Below are positions 17,343 to 27,004 of a DNA stretch of 64,000 bases, in pieces (position 1 is the first letter of the stretch; the number at the start of each line of letters is the position of its first letter). This stretch comes from Bradyrhizobium erythrophlei (GTDB lineage: Bacteria; Pseudomonadota; Alphaproteobacteria; Rhizobiales; Xanthobacteraceae): the NCBI RefSeq assembly GCF_900142985.1, contig NZ_LT670849.1:5162501-5226500 (forward strand), written 5' to 3'. The translations under genes and the position numbers were made by a program. Below the pieces are notes generated by a model. The model had not been told where the DNA came from. It saw only the letters and a program-made list of their open reading frames with translations, and did no database searches.

Positions 17343-18158
17343 TCAGTACTTCGCCACCACCGGGCCGCCGAACTTGTAGTTGACGCCGGCGCGCAGGATG
17401 TTGTCGGTGATGTGGGAGTTGTAGCTGGTGGTGACGAAGCCGCCGCCCAGCGCGGTAAGCGTGGTCCCGAACGTGCCGGACACGTGGCCAAGGTCGACAT
17501 AGAGATATTCGAGCCTGGCAGTCCAGTTACCACCGATCGCGCCTTCGACGCCGGCGCCGACCGTCCAGCCCACGTTGGTGGTCGAGCTCGAGAAGCTGTT
17601 CAAGACGCCGACCGTTTCGCCGGTCTTCACTTCGCCGTAAGCAAGACCGCCGGTGGCGTACAGCAACACCTGCGGGGTGGCGAGGATGCCGGCGCGACCG
17701 CGAACGGTGCCGAACCAGTCGATCTTCTGGCTCACGCTTGCAGCGACGTCGGGCAGAGCGAGAGCTGCAGGCGGCAGACATGTGACCGCCGGACAGATGA
17801 AATTGCGGCTTCCTTTTTCATCGGTGCCCTGGATGTCGGCCTCGAGACCCCACAACCAGTTCTGCATCTGCCAGTTATAACCGATCTGGCCACCGCCAAC
17901 GATGCCGTCCAGGTTCGAGCTGCCGCCAGTTGTGACGAACGTCGTGCCCAAACCGTTGGTGACCGTAGAGGTGTCGCTCGACCTTCCCCAGCTGTAGCCG
18001 ACATTGCCGCCGACGTAGAAGCCCGTCCAGTTGAACACGGGCTCAACGTAAACGGGGGCCTTGGTGTAGACCGGCTGCTTCACAGCGAGGTCGGCGGCGA
18101 ATGCGCCCGTCGTGAATAGCGAGGCGGCCGCGGAAATTCCGATCAACAAGCGCTTCAT
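17343..18158 (-). CDS. Omp25/RopB-type outer membrane porin family protein
   Basis: A 271-residue outer-membrane beta-barrel of the Omp25/Omp31/RopB family common in Rhizobiales. It has a signal peptide (MKRLLIGISAAASLFTTGAFA), the linker YTKAPVYVEPVFNWTGFYVGGNVGYSWG, alternating barrel strands such as WTARLEYLYVDLG, and an aromatic C-terminus (VVAKY) for BAM recognition. The start is chosen for the signal peptide; GGGGA lies seven bases before it. It is monocistronic, with its own terminator and a structured leader (hairpin 18208-18226). Confidence 0.9.
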   Translation of the reverse strand: MKRLLIGISAAASLFTTGAFAADLAVKQPVYTKAPVYVEPVFNWTGFYVGGNVGYSWGRSSDTSTVTNGLGTTFVTTGGSSNLDGIVGGGQIGYNWQMQNWLWGLEADIQGTDEKGSRNFICPAVTCLPPAALALPDVAASVSQKIDWFGTVRGRAGILATPQVLLYATGGLAYGEVKTGETVGVLNSFSSSTTNVGWTVGAGVEGAIGGNWTARLEYLYVDLGHVSGTFGTTLTALGGGFVTTSYNSHITDNILRAGVNYKFGGPVVAKY

Positions 18159-18207
18159 GGCAATTCCCCAGCAAAACCAAAATATGATCGCAAACATACT
18201 GCTGAGT

Positions 18208-18226
18208 CGCGACACAGGGTGTCGCG
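18208..18226 (-). promoter_or_regulatory. Leader hairpin of the porin gene
   Basis: CGCGACAC and GTGTCGCG pair perfectly around the loop AGG, about 50 bases before the porin start. Porin leaders often carry stabilising or RNA-regulated structures, so a role in mRNA stability or translation is plausible; this is inference. The rest of the 315-base gap to 18474 holds no gene. Confidence 0.35.
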
Positions 18227-18413
18227 CAACTACCACAGGTAGAGATATTCGGCCCGTGGCCAGATTGTGTTGAAAATTTGAATAGTTCGCCAAACCATTG
18301 ATTTGGCACGGGCTATGTCTCAAGCCTATACTCAAGGGGAACCTTAAGCGGCGATGTTTTCCGTTTTCCAGCGTCGTGTTCAGCGGCTAGGCGCTCCCCC
18401 GAATCGCCGTTTT

Positions 18414-18451
18414 AGCGGTCCTCGCCGCTCAAGCGACTGGCGAGGACCGCT
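18414..18451. repeat. 13-bp perfect inverted repeat between porin and hydrolase genes
   Basis: AGCGGTCCTCGCC at 18414-18426 pairs with GGCGAGGACCGCT at 18439-18451 across a 12-base loop. It lies 24 bases beyond the stop of the minus-strand isochorismatase gene. It would form a strong hairpin at that mRNA's 3' end, but it lacks a T-run in that direction. It may be a factor-dependent terminator or a 3' stabilising structure. Confidence 0.45.
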
Positions 18452-18474
18452 CAGAATATCTCGCTCCTGCGAAT

Positions 18475-19074
18475 TCAGGTCAGAAGCTTCAAGAACTCGT
18501 CATGGTTCATAGGGCGTGAGAACATTCCAAAATTATGGGTCAGCGCCATGTCCTGCGCCTCCTGGCTAAGCGTGGCGGTGCAGTCTTTCAGCGTCACGAC
18601 GTCGAATCCGCGTTCGTAGGCACTTCGCATCGTCGACTCTACGCAGCAATTCGTCAGGAAGCCACCCAGAGCCACCGTCCGTATTCCCTTGCTGCGCAGG
18701 ATAAAATCGAGGTTGGTGCTGGGAAAGGCATCGAGGCCGCGCTTTCCCTCGACAACGATATCTTCGGGGTGCGGCGTCAGGGAGTCGACGATGGCTGCGC
18801 CCCACGAACCCTTACGAAAGGCCTTGTTATCGACGACGCCCTTCAGGATTCCGTAAGGGGCACCCGTAAGCTCGCCATACCCTTCCGCGAAGGTAATGGG
18901 CGCGTGCATGATCGTGGCGCCTGCGGCACGGCTCTTGGTTGCGACTTCAATTGTGTTTGCCAGCATATTGTTCTTTTTCATGACGTCCTTGACGCCATCA
19001 TGGAAAACGCCACCCGGCGTCGTGAAGTCGTTTTGATATTCGATCAGGACAATTGCCGTTGTTTCGGGATTCAT
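18475..19074 (-). CDS. Isochorismatase-like cysteine hydrolase
   Basis: A 199-residue hydrolase of the isochorismatase/nicotinamidase superfamily. The catalytic triad is visible as Asp16 in IEYQNDFT, the lysine in VVEGKRGLDAF and the cysteine near residue 142 in GGFLTNCCVEST. The conserved cis-peptide segment precedes that cysteine. The ATG at 19074 is chosen because GGGGAG lies seven bases upstream; the frame extends upstream without support. Substrates of this fold range from isochorismate to amides such as carbamoylsarcosine. It is about 190 bases downstream of the aldolase gene on the same strand, which may or may not mean a shared function. Confidence 0.8.
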   Translation of the reverse strand: MNPETTAIVLIEYQNDFTTPGGVFHDGVKDVMKKNNMLANTIEVATKSRAAGATIMHAPITFAEGYGELTGAPYGILKGVVDNKAFRKGSWGAAIVDSLTPHPEDIVVEGKRGLDAFPSTNLDFILRSKGIRTVALGGFLTNCCVESTMRSAYERGFDVVTLKDCTATLSQEAQDMALTHNFGMFSRPMNHDEFLKLLT

Positions 19075-19267
19075 TGGCTCACTCCCCTGTTTCTTCTGCT
19101 TTTTGCCCGTTTTGCTCAAGGCGGATCCAGCGATCCCAACCCTTCGTTCGGACAAGCCACGATACGCTTTTTCTAAAGGAACGGGTAATAGCTAATTGTC
19201 ATCGGTGCCAAGGTTCGGTCCTCTGATCCATCGCTTCCATGAATTGGATCAGGTGCAGTCTGAACGG

Positions 19268-19918
19268 TCATTCTTCGCCGACGCCATATCCGGCCATGCG
19301 GGTGCGGACGTTTTCGATCTCGGCCTTCGACAACAAGGGCGGTGTGCCGATCTGAAGGCAGCCGTGATATTGCCGCGCCAGCGTCTCGACCTCGACCGCA
19401 AGCCACATGGCTTTCGCAAGCGAAGTTCCCACCACGATCATGCCGTGATGGGCCAACAGACAGGCGGAGCGGTCCGCAAGCGCTGTAACCGCGTGGCGCG
19501 ACAGTTCTTCGGTGCCGAAGGTCGCATAGGGCGCGCAGCGAATGGTGTCGCCGCCGGCGCACGCAATCATGTAATGCACCGCCGGGATCTCGCGGCCCAT
19601 GATGGCGAGGACGGTCGCAAAGGGCGGGTGCGCATGGACCACCGCATTCACCTCGGGGCGGGCTTTGAGGATATCACGGTGAAAGCGCCATTCGCTGGAC
19701 GGCCGTTGTCCGCCGCCGGGCTCACTGTCCAGCTTCATGAACACGATCTGGTCCACCTGCATGGCGTTGTAAGGCACGGAGGTCGGTGTGATCAGCATGC
19801 CGTCGTCATGCCGCAGGCTGATATTGCCTGAGGTGCCCTGGTTGATGCCAAGCCGGTTCATCTCGCGGCAGGCGTCGATGATCTGATGACGCTTATCCTG
19901 GTCGCTTGCGATAGACAT
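19268..19918 (-). CDS. Class II aldolase, candidate 5-deoxyribulose/methylthioribulose-1-phosphate aldolase
   Basis: A 216-residue zinc-dependent class II aldolase/adducin-family protein, similar to L-fuculose-1-phosphate aldolase. It shows GTSGNISLRHDDGMLITPTS (phosphate loop), SSEWRFHRDIL with the catalytic glutamate, AVVHAHPPFA with metal histidines and LLAHHGMIVVG with the third. It is divergent from mtnP-mtnA across 114 bases. In Rhodospirillum rubrum a similar aldolase (Ald2) beside mtnP and mtnA cleaves 5-methylthioribulose-1-phosphate or 5-deoxyribulose-1-phosphate to DHAP and an aldehyde, the DHAP-ethylene shunt. The context argues for that role; the sequence alone would allow fuculose-type substrates. 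Confidence 0.75.
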   Translation of the reverse strand: MSIASDQDKRHQIIDACREMNRLGINQGTSGNISLRHDDGMLITPTSVPYNAMQVDQIVFMKLDSEPGGGQRPSSEWRFHRDILKARPEVNAVVHAHPPFATVLAIMGREIPAVHYMIACAGGDTIRCAPYATFGTEELSRHAVTALADRSACLLAHHGMIVVGTSLAKAMWLAVEVETLARQYHGCLQIGTPPLLSKAEIENVRTRMAGYGVGEE

Positions 19919-20032
19919 AAACCTTCCTTGAGCGGTCAGCAGAGGGCTTTGCGGCGCGAAAACAATAGTTGAATATGGCCTTGCGATATAGTCGCCTTGG
20001 TTTGGCGGCCAGCGAAAACAAACGGAGCAATC

Positions 20033-20904
<872 letters not shown>

Positions 20905-20908
<4 letters not shown>

Positions 20909-22026
20909 AGGTCGACGGCCAATCCTTTCGCAGCATCTGGGTCGAGGGCGACGGCTGGACGATCGGCGCCATCGACCAGCGCCGTTTGCCGCATGAATTC
21001 GTCATCGCGAAGCTTACGTCGTGCGAGGAAGCGGCCGACGCGATCCGCGCCATGCTGGTGCGCGGCGCGCCCTTGATCGGCGCGACGGCGGCCTGCGGCG
21101 TAGCGCTGGCGATGCGTGTTGACGCATCCGACGCCGCGCTGGAGCGCGCCTATGCGATGCTGATCGCGGCACGGCCGACCGCGATCAACCTGAAATGGGC
21201 GCTTGACGAAATGCGCAAGACCCTCGCGCCACTTGCGCCGCCGGATCGGGCGCGGGCCGCCTACGTGCGCGCCGGCGAAATCGCCGAAGAAGATGTTGCG
21301 ATCAATCAGGCGATCGGCCGCCACGGCCTCGGCTTGATCGAAGCGATTGAGCCGCGGAAAAAGCCAGGTCAGGCGATCAACATTCTCACGCATTGCAATG
21401 CGGGCTGGTTGGCTACCGTCGATTGGGGAACGGCGACCGCGCCGATCTATCTGGCGCACGACGGCGGCCTGAACGTCCATGTCTGGGTCGACGAGACCCG
21501 CCCGCGCAATCAGGGGGCGTCGTTGACGGCCTGGGAGCTGTCGCACCATGGCGTGGCGCACACCGTGATCGCGGACAATACCGGCGGCCATCTGATGCAG
21601 CATGGCATGGTCGATCTCGTCATCACCGGCACCGACCGCGTCACGGCCAATGGCGACGTTTGCAACAAGATCGGCACCTATCTAAAGGCGCTCGCGGCCT
21701 TCGACAATGGCGTGCCGTTTTATGTCGCGCTGCCGTCGCCGACGATCGACTTTTCGGTGTTCGATGGCGTGAGGCAAATTCCGATCGAGCAGCGCGGCGC
21801 CGACGAAGTCGCCACCATGACCGGGCGCACGCGCGAGGGAAAAATCGAAACGGTGCGGATCGTCCCTGACGGCTCTCCCGTCGCCAACTATGCCTTCGAC
21901 GTCACGCCCGCGCGGCTCGTCAGCGGACTGATCACCGAGCGTGGCGTGGTGCAGGCAGAACGCACCGCGCTCGCGCGGGCGTTTCCCGAGCGGGCTCAGA
22001 ATTCAAGGCAAGGAGATATAGTTTAA
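20905..22026 (+). CDS. mtnA: S-methyl-5-thioribose-1-phosphate isomerase
   Basis: A 373-residue isomerase of the eIF2B-like MtnA family, converting methylthioribose-1-phosphate to methylthioribulose-1-phosphate. RGAPLIGATAACGVALA, the catalytic cysteine in LTHCNAGWLATVDWGTA, the ETRPRNQGASLTAWEL segment and the catalytic aspartate in TGTDRVTANGDVCNKIGTY are all present. Its ATG overlaps the mtnP stop (ATGA). With mtnP and the divergent class II aldolase, it completes the first steps of MTA or 5'-deoxyadenosine disposal. No mtnB, mtnC or mtnD gene is nearby, which favours the aldolase shunt over the full methionine salvage route. Confidence 0.93.
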
Positions 22027-22113
22027 ATTAAGCGTGATTTCATTGTCGACCAATTTTCATGCGACTCCAGCTTCACACGCAGATCTCAAACCTTGAGGAA
22101 TTTGATCTTTCGT

Positions 22114-24027
22114 ATGGGACAAATGCCGGTTTATCGCGAGGACATTGATTGGTTGCGGGGAATCGCGGTCCTGGCGGTCGTCGCCTTCCACTTTGAGGTT
22201 CCTGGAATCTGGGCCGGCTACGTAGGAGTAGATATTTTTTTCGTGATTTCTGGTTACCTCATTACCAGACTCATAGTCTCCGAATTTGCAGCGGAAAATT
22301 TTTTGCTGGCTGCATTCTACGAGCGAAGGATCCGGCGCCTCCTACCCGCCCTTTACGCGATGGTGGCGCTAACTATCATCCCTGCGTTCATTTATCTTCT
22401 GCCGTCAGAGCGTAACGAGTTTTTCCGGTCGATCGTTGCAACTATCCTCTTCTGCTCGAATATATTTTTCTGGTTGCAAAGCGGCTATTTTGACTATGTT
22501 TCGATCGACAAGCCGCTTCTGCACACCTGGTCATTGGCTGTTGAAGAGCAATTTTATCTAGTCTATCCCCTTTTGTTGTGGGCGTTATCGCGTGTCTCAA
22601 AGAAACGCGCTGTACTGCTTTACTGGCTGACCGCGCTCACGCTCGTTTCGTTTAGTGCAAATGTTTGGTTGATGCGTGGTGATAATGCGGCGGCCGCCTT
22701 CTATATGGCCCCTCCGCGCGCTTGGGAATTTTTGATCGGCGCGCTTCTGGCGTTCGACGTTTTCCCCCCAAACTCTGTCAAGGTGAGAGCTCTAGCCAGA
22801 GGCGGTGCAATCATCCTGTTTGCCATCGCTATTCTGGGTTTACGAAAGGAATCGCCGTATCCCGGTTTCAACGCGCTTTTGCCTTGCAGTGGCGCGGTCT
22901 TGTTTATCTGGGGCGGCATCGGTACCGGAGCCGTAGCTCGCTGTTCATTTTCTCCGATGCAAGCGCTCGGATTTTTCGGAAAAATCTCCTACTCATTGTA
23001 CCTGTGGCATTGGCCGGTTTTTACGCTGGCACGTTTTGCGAAAATGAATCTTGTGCTCGATAGCGTTGAGAAAACGGCTTTGTTTTTGCTTACGTCGGTT
23101 ATCTCTTATTGTTCCTGGAAATTTCTAGAGCAGCCATTTAGGCGTCGCGCAGTAGCGAAAACGCGGCAGCAAATGTTTCTATTCACAGGTATCGGTTCGG
23201 CACTAGTCTTGGCTGTCTGTGTCATTACGCTTGTTAAAGGCAACGTATCTGAAAGCTCAGATTTCGTCTCGGCGAGACTCAATTCGTTCAATGAATACGA
23301 CTACAAACGTCTTTATAATCTTGGCACATGCTTTGGTCCAACAAACGCAAAGTTTGCAGACGCGTGCCTTCGATTGGATCCGTCCAAAACGAATGTCTTA
23401 TTATGGGGTGATAGTTTTGCCGCGCACTATGTTCCTGGCTTCAAAGCCGTGATCGATCCGACTGCGGCGAACTTGATGCAAGCAACGCAACCAGGATGCA
23501 TGCCGACGTTGAGTGTAGGCGGAGATAGCGCGTGCAGTCGATTTGCGTCGGAAATGAGGATGTTTCTGGAGGATCATCACCCGGAGCTCGTAATAATCTC
23601 GGCGGATTGGTTGGAGTATTCTCGGCGAGGCTTTTCCTCCTTAACGGACGACTTAAAGCAATCTGCCGCCAACATTGAGGCTTCGGGAACGCGTGTAATT
23701 GTCCTTGGACCTGCAGTGCAATTCAGTAGCCGCCTGCCTGCCGCGCTGCTACGCGCTCATTTCCGAGGCATCGAAATTCATTCCGCAGATCTGTTACTTT
23801 CCGAGATTTTCGAATTAGATCGAAAAATGAGCGCTGCGTTAAGTGACAGCAAAGGATTATCATTTTTATCCGTTCTCGATCTGGTTTGTCCGCGCCGCCA
23901 ATGCCCTTTGACTGTTGATGACGGCGTGCCGTTAAGCTTCGACCATGCGCACCTCACTGCCGAAGGGTCGGCCTACGTAATAAACCGTCTGACGCCGGAG
24001 CTCATATTGAATAATGGAAAGGATTAG
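22114..24027 (+). CDS. OafA/YrhL-type acyltransferase with C-terminal SGNH domain
   Basis: A protein of about 637 residues. An N-terminal acyltransferase-3 domain of about ten membrane helices contains the family histidine in VVAFHFEVPGIWAGYVGVDIFFVISGYL, then RRIRRLLPAL and WSLAVEEQFYLVYP. A periplasmic SGNH-like domain follows (LLWGDSFAAHYVPGF near residue 435, with SFDHAHLTAEGSAYV near the C-terminus as the Asp-x-x-His pair). Such proteins O-acetylate surface polysaccharides. A TTG start at 22093 is possible. The gene is clearly more AT-rich than mtnA just before it, marking the start of the polysaccharide island. Confidence 0.8.
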   Translation: MGQMPVYREDIDWLRGIAVLAVVAFHFEVPGIWAGYVGVDIFFVISGYLITRLIVSEFAAENFLLAAFYERRIRRLLPALYAMVALTIIPAFIYLLPSERNEFFRSIVATILFCSNIFFWLQSGYFDYVSIDKPLLHTWSLAVEEQFYLVYPLLLWALSRVSKKRAVLLYWLTALTLVSFSANVWLMRGDNAAAAFYMAPPRAWEFLIGALLAFDVFPPNSVKVRALARGGAIILFAIAILGLRKESPYPGFNALLPCSGAVLFIWGGIGTGAVARCSFSPMQALGFFGKISYSLYLWHWPVFTLARFAKMNLVLDSVEKTALFLLTSVISYCSWKFLEQPFRRRAVAKTRQQMFLFTGIGSALVLAVCVITLVKGNVSESSDFVSARLNSFNEYDYKRLYNLGTCFGPTNAKFADACLRLDPSKTNVLLWGDSFAAHYVPGFKAVIDPTAANLMQATQPGCMPTLSVGGDSACSRFASEMRMFLEDHHPELVIISADWLEYSRRGFSSLTDDLKQSAANIEASGTRVIVLGPAVQFSSRLPAALLRAHFRGIEIHSADLLLSEIFELDRKMSAALSDSKGLSFLSVLDLVCPRRQCPLTVDDGVPLSFDHAHLTAEGSAYVINRLTPELILNNGKD

Positions 24028-24087
24028 TTAAGGGCGCGAATTCGCGAATGGAGCGGGGCTTGAACCGTTCGATTTAAGAAGTGCAAA

Positions 24088-25083
24088 CTAAGGCGATAGG
24101 CTCTCAATGAGGTAGCCGGTATATTTTGGAACCGCGGACGCCAGGATGTGCATCTCGTCCGCGTAATCCGATTCGCGGATCCCAGGAACAGTCGGAATTT
24201 TTAAGACTTCGAATCCACAGCGTTTCCCCGCGTTTTCCAGCAGAGCAACATACTGATCGTCCTTTTCCTGCCAAATCTTGTCGGCATCCCGAGAATAGCG
24301 TGGCGCCCACGGCGGAGCGACAACCGTCAGTTTTCGAGCTTTTGAAGCCAGCTCGCAGAGAGCGGCGGTCTCAACTCGTGCTTTTGGGCCCGCTAAATTC
24401 CAGCGAGCGTAATACGCGTGAGTCCCGAGATCTGCAGGCCACCGATCGTCACTCTGACGAGTTGGGATCGTCGAAAGCCCAAGGGCAGGCGGCGCTGGTC
24501 CTTGGGTCGCGAGCTGTTGATCGAAGGCGAGACGTGCCCTGAAAGCCTCTCGGATAAATCGAAACAGCGTCCCGATGCGCAGCGGCAGAAAGGTAGTAAG
24601 TTGCTCGTTGATGCTGAGTTGGGCTACGACGTCGAGCGGGTATACTGCGGCAGACTGGACGCCTTCGTTGAAAATAAAAGGTGCCACGCTTACGACGACA
24701 TGCGCTTTACGAAACACCTCGGGATATTGATGAGCTGCTGCGAGGACCGCCATTGGTTCACCGGCATCATAAGCGATGTTTACGGCAACCTCGTTGGGCT
24801 TGCCCAATATCTCTGCAGCAAGCGCTGGGTCAACTTGATATTCGGTACGGCTTTCGCCGGCAAAGATTAGCTCAGGTTGGGACCGAAGCAACGGGAGTTT
24901 GACCGCTAGAGCATAGGGGATGTCAACGTGAACTTGTCTTGCAACGCTAAGCAACACCGTAAACGTCGCGAAGGAGATCAGTGCGGTCATGCCGAGGGTT
25001 AGCGCGATCCACTTCGCGACATGACCCTCCAAATCGGAGTCGGAGCTATTGGTTGATGCCAAAATTATACCCGGTCGACCCAA
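24088..25083 (-). CDS. SGNH-like membrane-anchored protein of unknown function
   Basis: A protein of about 331 residues with one N-terminal membrane helix (about 24-48) and an extracytoplasmic domain. The segment LIFAGESRTEYQVDPALAAEILG and the C-terminal DEMHILASAVPKYTGYL resemble the first and last blocks of SGNH/GDSL hydrolase-like proteins (a GDSR-type motif and a D-x-x-H pair). The first block has Glu where Asp is usual, so catalysis is uncertain. Its position beside acyltransferases suggests a part in polysaccharide O-acylation. The start is unclear: TTG at 25083 or 25062, or ATG 24990. Confidence 0.5.
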   Translation of the reverse strand: MGRPGIILASTNSSDSDLEGHVAKWIALTLGMTALISFATFTVLLSVARQVHVDIPYALAVKLPLLRSQPELIFAGESRTEYQVDPALAAEILGKPNEVAVNIAYDAGEPMAVLAAAHQYPEVFRKAHVVVSVAPFIFNEGVQSAAVYPLDVVAQLSINEQLTTFLPLRIGTLFRFIREAFRARLAFDQQLATQGPAPPALGLSTIPTRQSDDRWPADLGTHAYYARWNLAGPKARVETAALCELASKARKLTVVAPPWAPRYSRDADKIWQEKDDQYVALLENAGKRCGFEVLKIPTVPGIRESDYADEMHILASAVPKYTGYLIESLSP

Positions 25084-25092
25084 TACTGTTCA
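25064..25092 (-). promoter_or_regulatory. Candidate promoter for the SGNH-like gene
   Basis: On the minus strand TGAACA at 25092-25087 and a perfect TATAAT at 25069-25064 are separated by 17 bases. If used, transcription would start near 25057 and translation would have to begin at ATG 24990, shortening the protein by 31 residues. The tandem repeat at 25114-25156 lies just upstream, where an activator could bind. Confidence 0.35.
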
Positions 25093-25113
25093 TGTTGACG
25101 ATTGATCTGCTCT

Positions 25114-25156
25114 AATTGAGGTACGCTCAAACTTGAATTGAGGTACGCTAAACTTG
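25114..25156. repeat. Tandem 22/21-bp direct repeat upstream of the SGNH-like gene
   Basis: Two adjoining copies begin AATTGAGGTACGCT and end AAACTTG. The first (25114-25135) has one extra C between these parts and the second (25136-25156) lacks it. They abut without a spacer, so binding sites would be one to two helical turns apart. The position upstream of a promoter-like pair suggests an operator; simple slippage duplication is the alternative. The rest of the gap 25157-25274 shows nothing. Confidence 0.6.
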
Positions 25157-25274
25157 CCGGTTTTAAAGTCGTGCGGATAGCCTTGGAGCAAATTGTTATC
25201 TGCTGCCAGCGCAAGCGACAACCGAGATCTCTTCCACGCGCACGCCGCGCAACAGGCTTTATCCACGCAACAAC

Positions 25275-25682
25275 TTATCGGTCCTTCCGAAGGGTTGCAG
25301 GTTCTTCGTTGCCATTCAAAGCGTCAACGTACGGCTTGTATTTTAAGGATAGTCGGCGTAGTGCATCTACGATTTTCTTTTTCCGCTCCGGTGGAACGTC
25401 GGGTTGATCGGCCAGCGCATAAAGCTTTTGCTCCATTTGCGCCCAAAAATCCGGCCCTCCCTTGAAGGCGTTCAATTGATCTGCCTTGCGCTCGACAAAG
25501 CCTTCTAGAAAATCGACAGAAAAATACAGCACGATAACGATTGCTGCTGTCACCACTCCGGCCTTCACAAAAAAGACCTCGAGTGGCGAAAGCTGCTTAC
25601 GCTCCACGATATCTCCGTCCCTGGTACTCATGCTGAGACCCTTTTTCACGTCGGCAGTAGCGCCATGCCGATTGCTGCTCAT
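25275..25682 (-). CDS. Hypothetical membrane protein (135 aa)
   Basis: No family is recognised. One hydrophobic helix (about residues 37-57, FVKAGVVTAAIVIVLYFSVDF) is followed by a helical, charged domain that may be coiled coil (FVERKADQLNAF, PPERKKKIVDALRRLSLKYK). It is probably anchored in the inner membrane. An alternative start at Met18 (25631) is equally likely. It lies 25 bases after the C-methyltransferase gene on the same strand and could be the last or next-to-last gene of the long minus-strand polysaccharide operon. Confidence 0.5.
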   Translation of the reverse strand: MSSNRHGATADVKKGLSMSTRDGDIVERKQLSPLEVFFVKAGVVTAAIVIVLYFSVDFLEGFVERKADQLNAFKGGPDFWAQMEQKLYALADQPDVPPERKKKIVDALRRLSLKYKPYVDALNGNEEPATLRKDR

Positions 25683-25706
25683 CGCGGATAAAGGTTGCCG
25701 CTCAGA

Positions 25707-26975
25707 TCATAAAAAGTGCGGTTTTGGCAAGGGTGCGATCAGCTGACCCTTGTAACCCTTCGCCCTCAGCTTCGGTGCCAGCTCGGCAGCGATGTGCCAA
25801 GAGAAAATAATGGCGCATTCCGGCTGGTTATCGAACATGCGGCTCTCCTCCACCACCGGAATAAGTGTCCCCGGCATATATTTGCCGATCTTAAGTGATC
25901 CTTCGATCTCGACGACATAGTCGATTATCTCCGCATCCAATCCAACGTAATTGATAAGCGTCGAGGCGCGGGACGGCGCGCTAATTCCGCAAATTCGGCC
26001 ACCGTTTTCCTTGATACCGCTGATCATTTCGTAAAGGCGGAGCTTTGACATCATCACATCATAACGGAACGTGCGGAGCCGTTGGCGCATGGCATCGCCG
26101 TGCGGTTCGGCGTCAAGCATTCGCTTTACACTATCCTGGACCGGGCGTGTCCCTCGGCGCGCGGCGTAAACGCGGATTGAGCCGCCATGGGTGGGGATCT
26201 TTTGCACGTGGAAAACCTCCAGCCCGTGCAAGGAGAGAAGGTAGGCGAGGCTGCCAACAGAATAATAACGAAGGTGTTCGTGGTAGACCGTGTCGTATTG
26301 CAGATCATCCAGCAGTCCAACAAGGTAGTGAGACTCGGAGATGAAAACGCCATCTGGCGCCAGCATTTCCAGAATGCCGCCGATGATCTCGTGCACGTCT
26401 TCAATGTGGGCAAAGCAGTTCGCTGCGGTTACGACCTTGGCAGGACCGTATTTCCCTCGAACTTCTCCGCCGACTTCGCGGGAAAAATAGCGCTGAATGG
26501 TGGGGACGCCACGCTCATTGGCGATCTTGGCAACATCGGTCGGCTCAATGCCAAGAATGCGATGACCACCTTTCTGGAAATTTGAAATCAGCGTGCCGTC
26601 GTTCGAGCCGATGTCGACGATGAAGTCGTCCTTGCCAAGGCGGAGCATTTTAGACGACTCGGCGTAGAGGTCTGCAAAATTATCACGCAAGATCCGGGTG
26701 GTGCCGCTAGTGTAGGGATATTCCGGTGGGAATATGATGATGGGATCGACTGCAAGCCCAAGCTGCACCAACTCACACTTGGGGCACAGCAGCATATCAG
26801 TGGGAAACCAAGGTTGCTGGCGTTGGGTCTGGCCAATCGAGACCATCTGGTTGACTGGCGGCATGTAGCCAAGCGAAAGAGCGATTTCGAGCGCGTCATG
26901 CCCGCAGACCTGACAGCATTCAACTGGTACGCTTGCGCCCGTTCCTGCGGCGCGGGCAACCTTCTGTGGAAGCAT
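25707..26975 (-). CDS. Sugar C-methyltransferase-like protein (Methyltransf_13/14)
   Basis: A 422-residue three-part SAM methyltransferase of the TylC3/NovU type that methylates deoxysugar carbons on nucleotide sugars. A zinc-binding N-terminus has CCQVCGHDAL (near residue 20) and CPKCELVQLG (near 65). The SAM domain has VDIGSNDGTLI (near 120) and SESHYLVGLLDDLQYDTVYHEHLRYYS with the catalytic His/Tyr region. The C-terminal domain has GISAPSRASTLINYVG. The start at 26975 has AAGGAG six bases upstream. It follows the epimerase gene by 29 bases, suggesting that both act on one branched or methylated sugar. Confidence 0.8.
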   Translation of the reverse strand: MLPQKVARAAGTGASVPVECCQVCGHDALEIALSLGYMPPVNQMVSIGQTQRQQPWFPTDMLLCPKCELVQLGLAVDPIIIFPPEYPYTSGTTRILRDNFADLYAESSKMLRLGKDDFIVDIGSNDGTLISNFQKGGHRILGIEPTDVAKIANERGVPTIQRYFSREVGGEVRGKYGPAKVVTAANCFAHIEDVHEIIGGILEMLAPDGVFISESHYLVGLLDDLQYDTVYHEHLRYYSVGSLAYLLSLHGLEVFHVQKIPTHGGSIRVYAARRGTRPVQDSVKRMLDAEPHGDAMRQRLRTFRYDVMMSKLRLYEMISGIKENGGRICGISAPSRASTLINYVGLDAEIIDYVVEIEGSLKIGKYMPGTLIPVVEESRMFDNQPECAIIFSWHIAAELAPKLRAKGYKGQLIAPLPKPHFL

Positions 26976-27004
26976 CACAATCTCCTTAGAACATGGCGAC
27001 AAGG

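Noticed and set aside
24035..24046. CGCGAATTCGCG perfect palindrome between convergent genes
   Set aside because: A 12-base self-complementary word with no T-run, no second copy and no gene start nearby is more likely chance than a site or terminator.
25114..25156. Two direct repeats considered as a CRISPR remnant
   Set aside because: The copies abut without spacers, number only two, and no cas gene is present.
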